DNA from: Alphaproteobacteria bacterium
GTDB lineage: Bacteria; Pseudomonadota; Alphaproteobacteria; Rhodospirillales; WMHbin7
Assembly: GCA_015231795.1 (NCBI GenBank)
Contig: JADGAX010000001.1
Span: 124,001 to 188,000, forward strand
DNA: 64,000 bases
Direction of reading: 5' to 3'
How positions within the stretch are numbered: position 1 is the stretch's first letter; the number at the start of each line of letters is the position of its first letter. This document shows, one piece after another, positions 16,891 through 25,441 of the stretch. A program made the translations under genes and the position numbers. The notes under the pieces were generated by a model. That model saw nothing but the letters and a program-made list of their open reading frames with translations, was not told the origin of the DNA and made no database searches.

Positions 16891-19146
16891 ATGAGCCTTG
16901 AGGGAGATCGCACAAGTTCTACACCCAGCAAATGGGAAGCGCATAACGTCGCGGCAAGGCGGGGTTGGGAACTTGTTCTGCAGCCTTTTCTGGCCGAACG
17001 CGAGCGCTGGCCCCTCTGGTTGCCCGTTCTGAGCGGCTTTGGAATTAGTCTCTATTTCGCATCTGCGGTTGAAATCGGCCTGACCGCCCTAATTGTCTCG
17101 TTTTTTGCTGTAGTATCCTTGGCCTTTGGCTTGCGCAAATGGGCGAGCGCCCTGATCCCCCTGGCGGTCGCCGGGGCGCTGCTGGCGGGTTATGCCGCCG
17201 CCGCCATTCGCAGCCAGATCGTGGCGGCACCGGTCCTGGAACGGCCCCTGAACATGGCGCTGGTTTCGGGCGTGGTGGCTCATGTCGAGCCGCTTGAGCA
17301 TGACGGGGCGCGGGTGATCCTTGAACGCTTGTCTTTCGAGAACAGGACTATCCAGGCCGTTCCCCAGCGTATCCGCCTTCGCCTGCCGCTCAAGGCCCCC
17401 TTGATCGCTCCCGGCGACCGTATTCGGCTTTACGCCAGCCTGATGCCGCCCACGGGTCCCGTCATCCCGGGCGGCTTCGATTTCGCCCGCCAGGCTTGGT
17501 TTCAGAGATTGGGGGCCATCGGTTATGGCATGGGGCAGGTCGAGATTCTGGACGGGGTGGATGACGAGGCCGGTTTTATCGATGGGCTTGCCAAATCGAT
17601 AGCGCGGCTTCGCCTGCACATCACGAAGCGCATCCAAAGCGAATTGCCGGGAGACAGCGGGGCGGTGGCGTCGGCCCTGATCACGGGCGGCGAGCGCGCC
17701 ATTTCAAGGCCGCTGCTGGATGCCTATCGCGATTCGGGTCTTGCCCATATCTTAAGCGTCTCCGGCTTGCATATGTCGCTGGTGGCCGGGCTGGTCTTCG
17801 TGGGGTTGCGCGCCTTGCTGGCCCTGATCGGCCCCTTGGCGCTCAATTACCCGATCAAGAAATGGACGGCGGTGGGAGCGGCGCTGGCGACACTTTTCTA
17901 TCTGTTTCTGTCGGGTGCGATGGTGCCCACCCAGCGCAGTTTTTTGATGACGGGCATTGTATTGTTGGGGGTGGTTCTGGATCGCCAAGCCATATCGATG
18001 CGCTTGGTCGCCTGGGCGGCGCTGGCCATCTTGCTGACCCAGCCCGAAAGTCTGACGGGTGCTAGTTTTCAGATGAGCTTTGCCGCCGTTCTGGCTTTGG
18101 TGGCGGTCTATGAAATCGCCCAGGCGCCGGTTGCGGATTGGCGTCGCCAGAAAGGCGGCTGGTGGCGCGGCGTCGTTCTTTACGTGGCGCTGCTAGCAAT
18201 GTCGTCGCTGGTCGCCAGCTTCGCCACCGCCCCATTTTCGGCCCATCACTTCAACCGCTTCAATCCCTATGGTCTGGCATCGAACATGTTGGCGGTGCCC
18301 TTGTCGGGCGTGCTGGTCATGCCTGCCGCCCTGGCTTCTGTCTTGCTGATGCCGTTGGGTCTGGAACGATTGGCCCTGATTCCCATGGGTTGGGGCGTCG
18401 ACATGATCAACGCCATCGCCTACGAAACCTCCTCCTGGCCGGGGGCGGGGTTGTCCGTGCCCTCTTTCTCGCAGACGGGGTTTGCCGCCCTGATTGTCGG
18501 TGGATTGTGGCTGCTCTTGATGCGCAAAGCCTGGCGCTTTTTGGGACTGCTGGGGATCTGTTTCGGGCTTTCCACGGCGGTTTTTGCCCGTCTGCCCGAC
18601 CTGCTGGTCGATGGCGGCGGAGGTTTGGCGGCGATCCGTCTTGAAGATGGGCGGATGCTGGTCACGCCGGGCAAGCAAGAACCGATCACGCGTCAGGCTT
18701 GGCAGCGTTACTTAGCCATCGATGGCGAAGCGGAATTTTTCGCCGATGGCGCAGCAGAGGGCAAGATGCGTTGCGATTCCCTGGGATGCCGGATTGACGT
18801 CAAGGAAGTTGCCTTGGCCTTGACCCATCGTCCCGAGGCCTTGGCGGAAGATTGCGCATCGGCGGACCTGTTGGTAGCCCCCTTCACCTTGCCCAAGGGA
18901 AGCTGCCAAGGACCGGCGGTTATCGACCGTCGTCAGCGCCTTGCGAACGGCCCTCATGCGGTTTGGTTGGAACAGGGGAAAATTCTGCGCGTCGAAACGG
19001 TGAGGGAAAAACGGGGCGATCACCCCTGGGCGCTGGAGAAGGGCAACAAGCCAAGGCCAGACAAGCCAGACAAGGCTGAAACAAACAGCCTAGCCGAACC
19101 GCCGGATTCCGATCCGCCAAACGTCAAACAAGAGGATTCGCTTTAG
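16891..19146 (+). CDS. comEC: ComEC/Rec2-family DNA uptake channel
   Basis: Inner-membrane channel through which single-stranded DNA enters during natural transformation. The 751 residues have an N-terminal membrane and OB-like region (DUF4131, about residues 40-200), and the competence domain with its hallmark HILSVSGLHMSLVAGLVFVG near residue 290, followed by many membrane helices. The C-terminal 170 residues occupy the place of the metallo-beta-lactamase nuclease-like domain but lack any HxHxDH metal motif. The ATG at 16891 is preferred to a TTG at 16876. It converges on lexA, the usual order in this bacterial class. Confidence 0.92.
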   Translation: MSLEGDRTSSTPSKWEAHNVAARRGWELVLQPFLAERERWPLWLPVLSGFGISLYFASAVEIGLTALIVSFFAVVSLAFGLRKWASALIPLAVAGALLAGYAAAAIRSQIVAAPVLERPLNMALVSGVVAHVEPLEHDGARVILERLSFENRTIQAVPQRIRLRLPLKAPLIAPGDRIRLYASLMPPTGPVIPGGFDFARQAWFQRLGAIGYGMGQVEILDGVDDEAGFIDGLAKSIARLRLHITKRIQSELPGDSGAVASALITGGERAISRPLLDAYRDSGLAHILSVSGLHMSLVAGLVFVGLRALLALIGPLALNYPIKKWTAVGAALATLFYLFLSGAMVPTQRSFLMTGIVLLGVVLDRQAISMRLVAWAALAILLTQPESLTGASFQMSFAAVLALVAVYEIAQAPVADWRRQKGGWWRGVVLYVALLAMSSLVASFATAPFSAHHFNRFNPYGLASNMLAVPLSGVLVMPAALASVLLMPLGLERLALIPMGWGVDMINAIAYETSSWPGAGLSVPSFSQTGFAALIVGGLWLLLMRKAWRFLGLLGICFGLSTAVFARLPDLLVDGGGGLAAIRLEDGRMLVTPGKQEPITRQAWQRYLAIDGEAEFFADGAAEGKMRCDSLGCRIDVKEVALALTHRPEALAEDCASADLLVAPFTLPKGSCQGPAVIDRRQRLANGPHAVWLEQGKILRVETVREKRGDHPWALEKGNKPRPDKPDKAETNSLAEPPDSDPPNVKQEDSL

Positions 19147-19156
19147 AAATTTGTTT

Positions 19157-19221
19157 TAGCTAAGGATTCACGCTTAACTCCGCGTCACCGGGATGCCTCG
19201 GAGTTAAGCGATCCTGAGCTA
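19157..19221. repeat. Long inverted repeat between convergent comEC and lexA
   Basis: Inner arms CGCTTAACTCCG (19171-19182) and its exact complement (19199-19210) enclose a 16-base loop. Outer arms at 19157-19167 and 19211-19221 pair over 11 bases with one mismatch, and the left side has a three-base bulge. The structure fills the gap between the two stop codons and its right edge overlaps the lexA stop. It probably acts as a bidirectional terminator or 3'-end stabiliser, although no T-run follows. Confidence 0.75.
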
Positions 19222-19956
19222 GTAATTGCGCATCAAGCCGACCAGACGGCCTTGCACCTTCACCCGGTCGGGGCCGAAGATTCGCGTTTCGTATTTCGTG
19301 TTGGCCGGTTCCAGGGCGATCGAGGCGCCCTTGCGGCGCAGCCGCTTCAGGGTAACTTCGTTCTCATCGACCAGTGCCACCACGATGGCGCCGTTTTCTG
19401 CTGTGTCGCAACTGCGGATCAGCACCGTGTCGCCATCCATGATGCCTGCGTCGATCATCGAGTCGCCCTCGATGGTCAGGGCGTAATGTTCGCCGGACCC
19501 CATCATGCTCATCGGGATGTCGACGGTGGTGGAATGGTCGTTCATGGCCTCGATCGGCGTTCCGGCGGCGATCTTGCCCCACAGCGGAACCTGGGCCGAC
19601 GGGTTTTCGACTTGCAGTACGCGCCCAGGAAGCGGCGAACGACTGATCGGCTGGGGTGCGGGCGCCTGAGGCTGCGAGCGCACCAGTTGCGGCGTGAAGC
19701 GCTGCGGGGCTTGGCGGGTCTCGGCCCTGGTGTCATGGATGTTTTCCGGCAGGCGGGTCACTTCCAAGGCGCGCGCCCGATGCGGCAGCCGGTTCAGAAA
19801 GCCCCGTTCCTCAAGCCCGGTAATCAAGCGGTGAATGCCTGACTTCGATTTCAGCCCCAGCGCTTCCTTCATTTCGTCGAAAGAAGGGGATACGCCGCTT
19901 TCCCTGAGGCGCTTTTCGATAAACATCAGAAGTTCATATTGTTTCTTGGTCAACAT
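19219..19956 (-). CDS. lexA: SOS response repressor LexA
   Basis: Represses DNA-damage genes and cuts itself when RecA filaments form. The 245 residues have the N-terminal winged helix ([13 protein letters not shown], then [12 protein letters not shown]), a long linker rich in Gln, Pro and Arg, the Ala-Gly cleavage region in [11 protein letters not shown], the catalytic serine in [10 protein letters not shown] and the catalytic lysine in [10 protein letters not shown]. The linker makes it longer than E. coli LexA (202), as is usual in Alphaproteobacteria. Two SOS boxes lie directly upstream, so it represses itself. It lies 99 bases downstream of moeA on the same strand. Confidence 0.97.
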   Translation of the reverse strand: MLTKKQYELLMFIEKRLRESGVSPSFDEMKEALGLKSKSGIHRLITGLEERGFLNRLPHRARALEVTRLPENIHDTRAETRQAPQRFTPQLVRSQPQAPAPQPISRSPLPGRVLQVENPSAQVPLWGKIAAGTPIEAMNDHSTTVDIPMSMMGSGEHYALTIEGDSMIDAGIMDGDTVLIRSCDTAENGAIVVALVDENEVTLKRLRRKGASIALEPANTKYETRIFGPDRVKVQGRLVGLMRNY

Positions 19957-19961
19957 GTGGC

Positions 19962-19976
19962 GAACCCCGCGTGAAT
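19962..19976 (+). promoter_or_regulatory. Second, imperfect LexA operator next to lexA start
   Basis: GAAC, seven bases (CCCGCGT), GAAT: one mismatch from the alphaproteobacterial box, six bases upstream of the lexA start and in opposite orientation to the perfect box. A paired site could tighten autorepression. Binding is inferred. Confidence 0.55.
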
Positions 19977-19987
19977 TTCACACGGAT

Positions 19988-20002
19988 GTTCTAATTTAGT
20001 TC
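19988..20002 (-). promoter_or_regulatory. LexA operator (SOS box), perfect match
   Basis: GTTC, seven bases (TAATTTA), GTTC: an exact match to the alphaproteobacterial LexA box. It sits 32 bases before the lexA start codon, where it would cover the promoter. Confidence 0.85.
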
Positions 20003-20055
20003 GTCCTTAAGGTCAAGGAAAATTTACGGAACGTCTGTGGACCAACCGGGCGACA

Positions 20056-21240
20056 TCAATCCAGGGGCAGAACCGGCACCTGATCGCCCGCCTTGGCGGC
20101 TGCCGCCTTAATGGGGCGTAGGATCAAGGCGTTGGCGCTGGCCAGTTCGCTTAACATGGCGCTGTCTTGCGCCTTGCTTGGGTGAACCGCCAATGTTCCG
20201 TCCTGGGCGGTTTCGAGACGGGCGCGCAAATATTCCTCTCTCGCCCCACCGGCGGGCAAAGGGGCGGCCAGCTTGGCCGGAACGGGGCTGGCCAGAGCAG
20301 GCGAAATCCCCTGAAGCTGCCTTAGCATGGGCTTTAGGAATAGAACGGCGCTGACATAGGCGGAAACCGGATTGCCGGGCAGGCCCAGCACGGGCAGGCC
20401 GCCCATGCGCCCGAACATCAAAGGCTTGCCCGGCTTCATGGCGATCTTGTGGAATCCTGCCGAAAAGCCCAGGGCCGCCAGGGCGTCCTTGACCTTGTCG
20501 TAAGCGCCCACGGAAACGCCGCCGGTGGTGATCAGCAGGTCGCAGCCCGTCGCACTTTTGGCCTTGGCGACCAGACTGTCGAAATCGTCCTTGGCGATGC
20601 CCAGGTCGAAGGCTTCGCCCCCCCATTCCTGGATGCAGGCGATCAGCATCAGACTGTTCGAATTGGGCAGGCCGCCTTCGGGGATCGGCTCGCCCGGCAG
20701 GGCCAACTCGTCGCCGGTGGACAGAACGGCCACGCGCGGGCGGCGCGCCACGCCGATCCAGGGCAGGTTCATGGCGGCCAGCAGGGCGATGTCGCGTGCC
20801 GTCAGGCGTTGGCCCGCCGCCAACAGGCTTTGCCCCTTGGCGAAGTCCTGGCCTTGCTTGCGGACATGCTGGCCCGCTGGGGCGGGGCGGTCCAGGGTAA
20901 TGGCCATGCCGTCGGCCTTGACCTCTTCTTGGATAGCGACGCTGTCGGCTCCCGATGGCATGACGGCGCCGGTAAAGATGCGCACGCATTGCCCCTGTCC
21001 GACCGTGCCATCGAAAGGGTGACCGGCTGAGGATTCGCCGATCTGGGTCAGGTTAACCCCATCCGCCGAGCGCACCGCCCAGCCATCCATGGCCGAAACG
21101 TCGGCAGTAGGGTGGCTGGTCCTGGCCGTGGCGGGCTGCGCCAAAACCCGACCCAACGCCTGCGAGACGGCGACGGTTTCGCTGCCCAAGGGTGCCAGAT
21201 TGGATAAAACGAGAGTCTGTGCTTCTTCAACCGACAGCAT
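20056..21240 (-). CDS. moeA: Molybdopterin molybdenumtransferase MoeA
   Basis: Inserts molybdenum into adenylated molybdopterin, the last general step of molybdenum cofactor synthesis. The 394 residues include VSAMDGWAVRS, GAVMPSGADSVAIQEEV, RKQGQDF, the molybdopterin-binding segment LLITTGGVSVGAYDKV, and KPGKPLMFG with LPGNPVSAYV. The start is ATG at 21240, or GTG at 21243; both overlap the moaC stop, so translation is coupled. It stands with moaC between the trp genes and lexA. Confidence 0.96.
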   Translation of the reverse strand: MLSVEEAQTLVLSNLAPLGSETVAVSQALGRVLAQPATARTSHPTADVSAMDGWAVRSADGVNLTQIGESSAGHPFDGTVGQGQCVRIFTGAVMPSGADSVAIQEEVKADGMAITLDRPAPAGQHVRKQGQDFAKGQSLLAAGQRLTARDIALLAAMNLPWIGVARRPRVAVLSTGDELALPGEPIPEGGLPNSNSLMLIACIQEWGGEAFDLGIAKDDFDSLVAKAKSATGCDLLITTGGVSVGAYDKVKDALAALGFSAGFHKIAMKPGKPLMFGRMGGLPVLGLPGNPVSAYVSAVLFLKPMLRQLQGISPALASPVPAKLAAPLPAGGAREEYLRARLETAQDGTLAVHPSKAQDSAMLSELASANALILRPIKAAAAKAGDQVPVLPLD

Positions 21241-21716
21241 CACTTCGCCTCATAGATTCCTGATTTACCGCCAGATTTGTGCGTCAGCCGAATGTCGGTC
21301 AGACGCATACCCTTGTCCACCGCCTTGCACATGTCATAGACGGTGAGGGCGGCGACGCTGACCGCCGTCAAGGCTTCCATCTCCACGCCGGTGCGCCCCG
21401 TCACCTTGCAGGTGGCGGTGATGCCAATGGCGTTGGACGTTTCGTCGCATTCCAACTCGACCTTGACCGAGGACAGGGCCAGCGGGTGGCAAAGCGGGAT
21501 CAGGTCGGGGGCTTTCTTGGCCCCCATGATCCCCGCCAACTGGGCCACGGCCAGCACGTCGCCCTTCTTGACCCCCTTGTCCAAGATCAGCTTCATGGTT
21601 TCGGGGGCCATCAGAACGCTGCCCTTGGCGGTCGCCACGCGCTCGGTTTCGTTCTTGTGGCCGACATCCACCATATGGGCATTGCCCTCGGCGTCGAAAT
21701 GGGTGAGTCCGCTCAT
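21240..21716 (-). CDS. moaC: Cyclic pyranopterin monophosphate synthase MoaC
   Basis: Converts the MoaA product to cyclic pyranopterin monophosphate, an early step in molybdenum cofactor synthesis. The 158 residues carry [18 protein letters not shown] at the N-terminus, then [42 protein letters not shown] and the ending [10 protein letters not shown], all family landmarks. The ATG at 21716 has GGAG about ten bases upstream; an upstream in-frame start at 21764 lies inside trpC. The gene follows trpC by seven bases. Confidence 0.97.
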   Translation of the reverse strand: MSGLTHFDAEGNAHMVDVGHKNETERVATAKGSVLMAPETMKLILDKGVKKGDVLAVAQLAGIMGAKKAPDLIPLCHPLALSSVKVELECDETSNAIGITATCKVTGRTGVEMEALTAVSVAALTVYDMCKAVDKGMRLTDIRLTHKSGGKSGIYEAK

Positions 21717-21723
21717 GGAAACA

Positions 21724-22521
21724 TCACTCCTTGGCAAGCAGGTCGCGGGTGGCGGATTCAACATCCGCTTGGCGCATCAATGATTCGCCGATCAGAAAAC
21801 AGTTTGCCCCGGCAGTCGCCATGCGGGCCAGATCGGCCTTGGTCTTAAGACCGCTTTCGGCGATGCCGATCCTGCCGGGAGGCAGTTGGGGCATCAGCCG
21901 CTCGCTGGTCGCGATATCCACCTTAAGGGTTTTGAGATTCCGGTTGTTGACGCCGATCAAGGGCGATTTCAAATGGTTAAGGGCGCGCTCGAATTCAATT
22001 TCGTCATGGGTTTCGATCAGCGCGTCCATGCCCAGCTCGAAGGCCAGGCTTTCCAAATCGCGGGCCAAAGCGTCGTCCATCGAGGCCAGGATGATCAGGA
22101 TGCAATCGGCGCCCAGGGCCCTTGATTCCAGAATCTGCCAAGGATCGACCATGAAATCCTTGCGCAGGGCGGGCAGGGGCACGGCTTCGCGGGCGGTCTG
22201 AAGATAGGCGTCCTCGCCCTGGAAATTGGGGCTGTCGGTCAGCACCGACAGGCAGGAAGCGCCGCCTTTGAAATAGGCCTGGGCCAAGGCGGCGGGATCG
22301 AAATCCGGGCGGATCAGCCCGGCCGAAGGCGAGGCTTTCTTTATTTCGGCGATCAGCCCATAGCGGCCCTGGGCGACAGCCGTTTCAAGGGCCTTGGCAA
22401 AGCCGCGGGCGGGGACTTGGCCTCGGGCCAGCCGCTCCATCTCCGCCCAGGGGGTCTTGGCCTTGCGTTCGGCCACCAGTTCCCGTTTTTGCTGGTTGAT
22501 CCGCTCCAGAACGTCGCTCAC
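21724..22521 (-). CDS. trpC: Indole-3-glycerol phosphate synthase
   Basis: Fourth step of tryptophan synthesis, a TIM barrel that closes the indole ring. The 265 residues show [21 protein letters not shown] (active-site lysine), [37 protein letters not shown] and GIAESGLKT, as expected. The start overlaps the trpD end by ATGA. It is monofunctional, not fused to TrpF as in enteric bacteria. Confidence 0.97.
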   Translation of the reverse strand: MSDVLERINQQKRELVAERKAKTPWAEMERLARGQVPARGFAKALETAVAQGRYGLIAEIKKASPSAGLIRPDFDPAALAQAYFKGGASCLSVLTDSPNFQGEDAYLQTAREAVPLPALRKDFMVDPWQILESRALGADCILIILASMDDALARDLESLAFELGMDALIETHDEIEFERALNHLKSPLIGVNNRNLKTLKVDIATSERLMPQLPPGRIGIAESGLKTKADLARMATAGANCFLIGESLMRQADVESATRDLLAKE

Positions 22522-23567
22522 GAAGCCACCGGACGGTTGGTGATGGCGACCAGCTTTTCCAGCGTCGCCTTGCCAGCGCCGGAATCGATGGCCTGGGCGG
22601 CCATGGCGGCGCCGGATTTCAAGTCCTTGGCCTTGTCGGCCACCACCAGGGCGGCGGCCGCGTTCAACAGCACGATGTCGCGGTAAGGGCCTGCGGCGCC
22701 ATCCAGAACGGCCATCAGGGCGGCGGCGTTGTAGGCGGGATCGCCACCCACCAGATCGGATTTCTGGGCGCGATCAAGGCCCGCCATTTCCGGCGTCACT
22801 TCGAAAACATTGACCGATCCGTTCTTCAACTCCGCCACTTGGCTGGAGCCGGTGGTGGTCAGTTCGTCCATGCCGTCGCCATGCATCACCCAGGCCTTTT
22901 CCGACCCCAGGCGGCCCAGCACCTGGGCCATCGGTTCGACCCATTGAGGGGCGAAAACGCCGGTCAATTGGCGCTTGGCGCCAGCCGGGTTGGACAAAGG
23001 CCCCAGCAAATTGAAGATGGTGCGGGTTCCCAACTCCACGCGCGGCCCGGCCACATGGCGCATGGCCGAATGGTGCCTGGGGGCCATCAGAAATCCGATA
23101 TTGGCCTTCCACAGCGCCTCTTCCACCAGGGACATGTCGGCGTCGATCTTGACTCCCATCGAGGTCAGCACGTCGGCGGCGCCCGACTTCGAGGACAAAG
23201 CCTTGTTGCCGTGCTTGGCCACCGGGACGCCGCAGGCGGCGACCACCAGCGAGGCAGCGGTCGAGATGTTGTAGGTGCCCGAAGCGTCGCCGCCCGTGCC
23301 CACCACGTCGATGGCGCCAGAGGGCGCGTTGATCTTCAAGGCCTTGGCCCGCATGGTGCGCACAGCGCCGGTGATTTCCTCGACCGTTTCGCCGCGCAGG
23401 CGCAAGGCCATCAGGAATGCCCCGATCTGGGCGGGCGTGGCGTTGCCCGACATGATGATGTCGAAGGCCTGTTCGGCTTCGCTTTCGTCCAGCCTGACGC
23501 CTTGCGCCAAGCGGTTGAGGACAGCCTTCATGGCGGCCAGCGAGTCGGCGGATTGGGCTTGGGTCAT
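22518..23567 (-). CDS. trpD: Anthranilate phosphoribosyltransferase
   Basis: Second step of tryptophan synthesis: it transfers phosphoribose from PRPP to anthranilate. The 349 residues carry the PRPP-binding [16 protein letters not shown] and [17 protein letters not shown], the anthranilate-site [15 protein letters not shown], and [11 protein letters not shown] near the end. It shares one base with trpG upstream and four with trpC downstream. Confidence 0.97.
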   Translation of the reverse strand: MTQAQSADSLAAMKAVLNRLAQGVRLDESEAEQAFDIIMSGNATPAQIGAFLMALRLRGETVEEITGAVRTMRAKALKINAPSGAIDVVGTGGDASGTYNISTAASLVVAACGVPVAKHGNKALSSKSGAADVLTSMGVKIDADMSLVEEALWKANIGFLMAPRHHSAMRHVAGPRVELGTRTIFNLLGPLSNPAGAKRQLTGVFAPQWVEPMAQVLGRLGSEKAWVMHGDGMDELTTTGSSQVAELKNGSVNVFEVTPEMAGLDRAQKSDLVGGDPAYNAAALMAVLDGAAGPYRDIVLLNAAAALVVADKAKDLKSGAAMAAQAIDSGAGKATLEKLVAITNRPVAS

Positions 23568-24160
23568 CAGGCTGCTTTCTTTTGGACGGGAATGCCCGAC
23601 AGCGACAGGAAATTGGCCAGCAAATCGTGGCCATGTTCGCTGGCGATGCTTTCCGGATGGAACTGAACGCCGAAAATGGGATGCGTTTTGTGGCTAAGGG
23701 CCATGATCAGTCCGTCGGCGGTCTCGCCGGTGATCTTCAGGCAATCGGGCAGGCTTTGGCGCTCGACGATCAGCGAATGGTAGCGCGTCGCCTTGAAGGG
23801 CGAGGGGACGTTCCTGAACAGATCTTCGCCGGTGTGATGGATCATGTCCATCTTGCCATGCATGGGCAGAGGTGCTCGGATCACCTTGCCGCCGAAGGCT
23901 TGGCCGATCGCCTGATGGCCCAGGCACACGCCCAGTAGCGGTATCTTGCCCACCGCCGCCTTGATCAGGGGCAGGCAGATGCCCGCCCGGTCGGGATCGC
24001 AAGGACCGGGCGAGATAACGATGGCCTTGGGGGCTAGCGCCAGCGCCTGATCGACCGAAAGCTGGTCGTTGCGCTGGACCTCGACGGGCGCTCCAAGATC
24101 GCCCAGATACTGCACCAGGTTCCAGGTGAAGCTGTCGTAATTGTCGATAAGCAGAAGCAT
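23567..24160 (-). CDS. trpG: Anthranilate synthase component II (glutamine amidotransferase)
   Basis: Supplies ammonia from glutamine to TrpE. The 197 residues start [19 protein letters not shown] and have the nucleophilic cysteine in [15 protein letters not shown] and the catalytic His-Glu in [10 protein letters not shown]. It may also serve folate synthesis as PabA. It heads the minus-strand run trpG-trpD-trpC-moaC-moeA. trpE, which usually precedes it, is absent; dadA stands there instead, 39 bases away. Confidence 0.96.
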   Translation of the reverse strand: MLLLIDNYDSFTWNLVQYLGDLGAPVEVQRNDQLSVDQALALAPKAIVISPGPCDPDRAGICLPLIKAAVGKIPLLGVCLGHQAIGQAFGGKVIRAPLPMHGKMDMIHHTGEDLFRNVPSPFKATRYHSLIVERQSLPDCLKITGETADGLIMALSHKTHPIFGVQFHPESIASEHGHDLLANFLSLSGIPVQKKAA

Positions 24161-24199
24161 GCGTTGCGTCCTTGATGGGTAGGCGAGGATACTCTCGCT

Positions 24200-25441
24200 T
24201 CAGAATCGGTCAAGCCCAAGGCCTTGCGGGTCGATGGCGGGGGATTTTCCGTCCAGGATGTCGGCCAGAAAACGGCCAGCCCCCAGTCCCATGGTCCAGC
24301 CCAGCGTGCCGTGGCCGGTGTTGAGAAACAGCCCTTTGACCTGCGTCCTTCCCATGATGGGCACGCTGTCGGGCGTGACCGGGCGCAGGCCCGTCCAGAA
24401 TTCAGGATCGCTTCCCGCATCGGGAAACAGATCCAGGGTCTTTTTCAAGATAAGCCCCGCCCGGAAGTCGTTCATCGATGTGTCGTGGCCCGAGAATTCC
24501 GCCGTTCCCGCCGCCCTTAGCCGGTCGTTCAGGCGCGAATAGACCATCTTGTGCTCGTCGTCGGTCAGGCTGAGCGACGGCGCGCCCGAACCCGCCTTCA
24601 GCGTCACCGAATAGCCCTTGGCGGGCACGACGGGAACCTTGATTCCCAAAGGCGACATGATCCGGGGCGAGAAGCTGGCCATCGCCACCACGCAGGCCTG
24701 GGCCTCGATGCGGCCCTTGCCGGTCAGCACCGCCCGGAAATGGCCGCCTTGGGTCTCGATGACGTCGATCCTTGTATCGAACTGGAAGGTCGCGCCCAAC
24801 CCCTGGGCCAAGCGGGCCAGTTCCTGGGCAAAGCGGCAGGCGTCGCCGCTTTCGTCCTCGGGCGTGAAGATGCCGCCTTTGAGCGAAGGGCGAGACGACG
24901 CCAAGGCAGGTTCCTTGGCGATACAGGCCTCGGTATCAACCACTTGACGGTTAAGGCCGAAGGTTTTCATGGTCTCGGCGGCCCGGCAGGCCAAGTCGAA
25001 CTCCCGCCCGTCGCGATAGATGTGCAAGATGCCCTCGGCCCTGCGGTCGTAATCCAGCTTGCAGCTTTGATTCAGTTCTTTCAGCAGGGCGCGGCTGTAC
25101 AGGGCCATGCGCAAAGTGCGCTCGGTATTGATGGCGGTGCGCGGTTTCGTGCAATTGGCCAGAAAGCGCAAGCCCCAGGCCCATAATTCGGGGTCGAAAC
25201 GGGTCAGGCGCCACAAAAGCGGGGCGTCCTTGCGCCCCAGCCATTTGATGGCCTTGAACGGGGTGGCCGGGTTGGCCCAGGGTTCGGCGTGGCTGGCGGA
25301 AATCTGGCCACCATTGGCGAAACTGGTTTCCTGGGCGGGGCCTGGCTGGCGGTCGATGACGGTGACCTCGTGCCCATCCTTGGCCAGCCAATAGGCGGTC
25401 GAGACGCCGACGATGCCCGCCCCCAGCACGATCACGCGCAT
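24200..25441 (-). CDS. dadA: D-amino acid dehydrogenase small subunit family (DadA-like FAD oxidoreductase)
   Basis: FAD enzyme that oxidises D-amino acids, typically D-alanine, passing electrons to the membrane. The 413 residues begin with the dinucleotide-binding motif VIVLGAGIVGVSTAYWLA and the family segment ETSFANGGQISASHAEPWANP. The C-terminal part has GLRPVTPDSVPIMG and a final FAD loop GHGTLGWTMGLGAGR. The true substrate could be another amine, since the family is broad. It overlaps the TPR gene by ten bases and is likely co-transcribed with it. Confidence 0.88.
   Translation of the reverse strand: MRVIVLGAGIVGVSTAYWLAKDGHEVTVIDRQPGPAQETSFANGGQISASHAEPWANPATPFKAIKWLGRKDAPLLWRLTRFDPELWAWGLRFLANCTKPRTAINTERTLRMALYSRALLKELNQSCKLDYDRRAEGILHIYRDGREFDLACRAAETMKTFGLNRQVVDTEACIAKEPALASSRPSLKGGIFTPEDESGDACRFAQELARLAQGLGATFQFDTRIDVIETQGGHFRAVLTGKGRIEAQACVVAMASFSPRIMSPLGIKVPVVPAKGYSVTLKAGSGAPSLSLTDDEHKMVYSRLNDRLRAAGTAEFSGHDTSMNDFRAGLILKKTLDLFPDAGSDPEFWTGLRPVTPDSVPIMGRTQVKGLFLNTGHGTLGWTMGLGAGRFLADILDGKSPAIDPQGLGLDRF

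Noticed and set aside
24183-24197. Hairpin GCGAG-GATACT-CTCGC between dadA and trpG as a trp attenuator
   Set aside because: Only five pairs, no T-run and no Trp-rich leader peptide.
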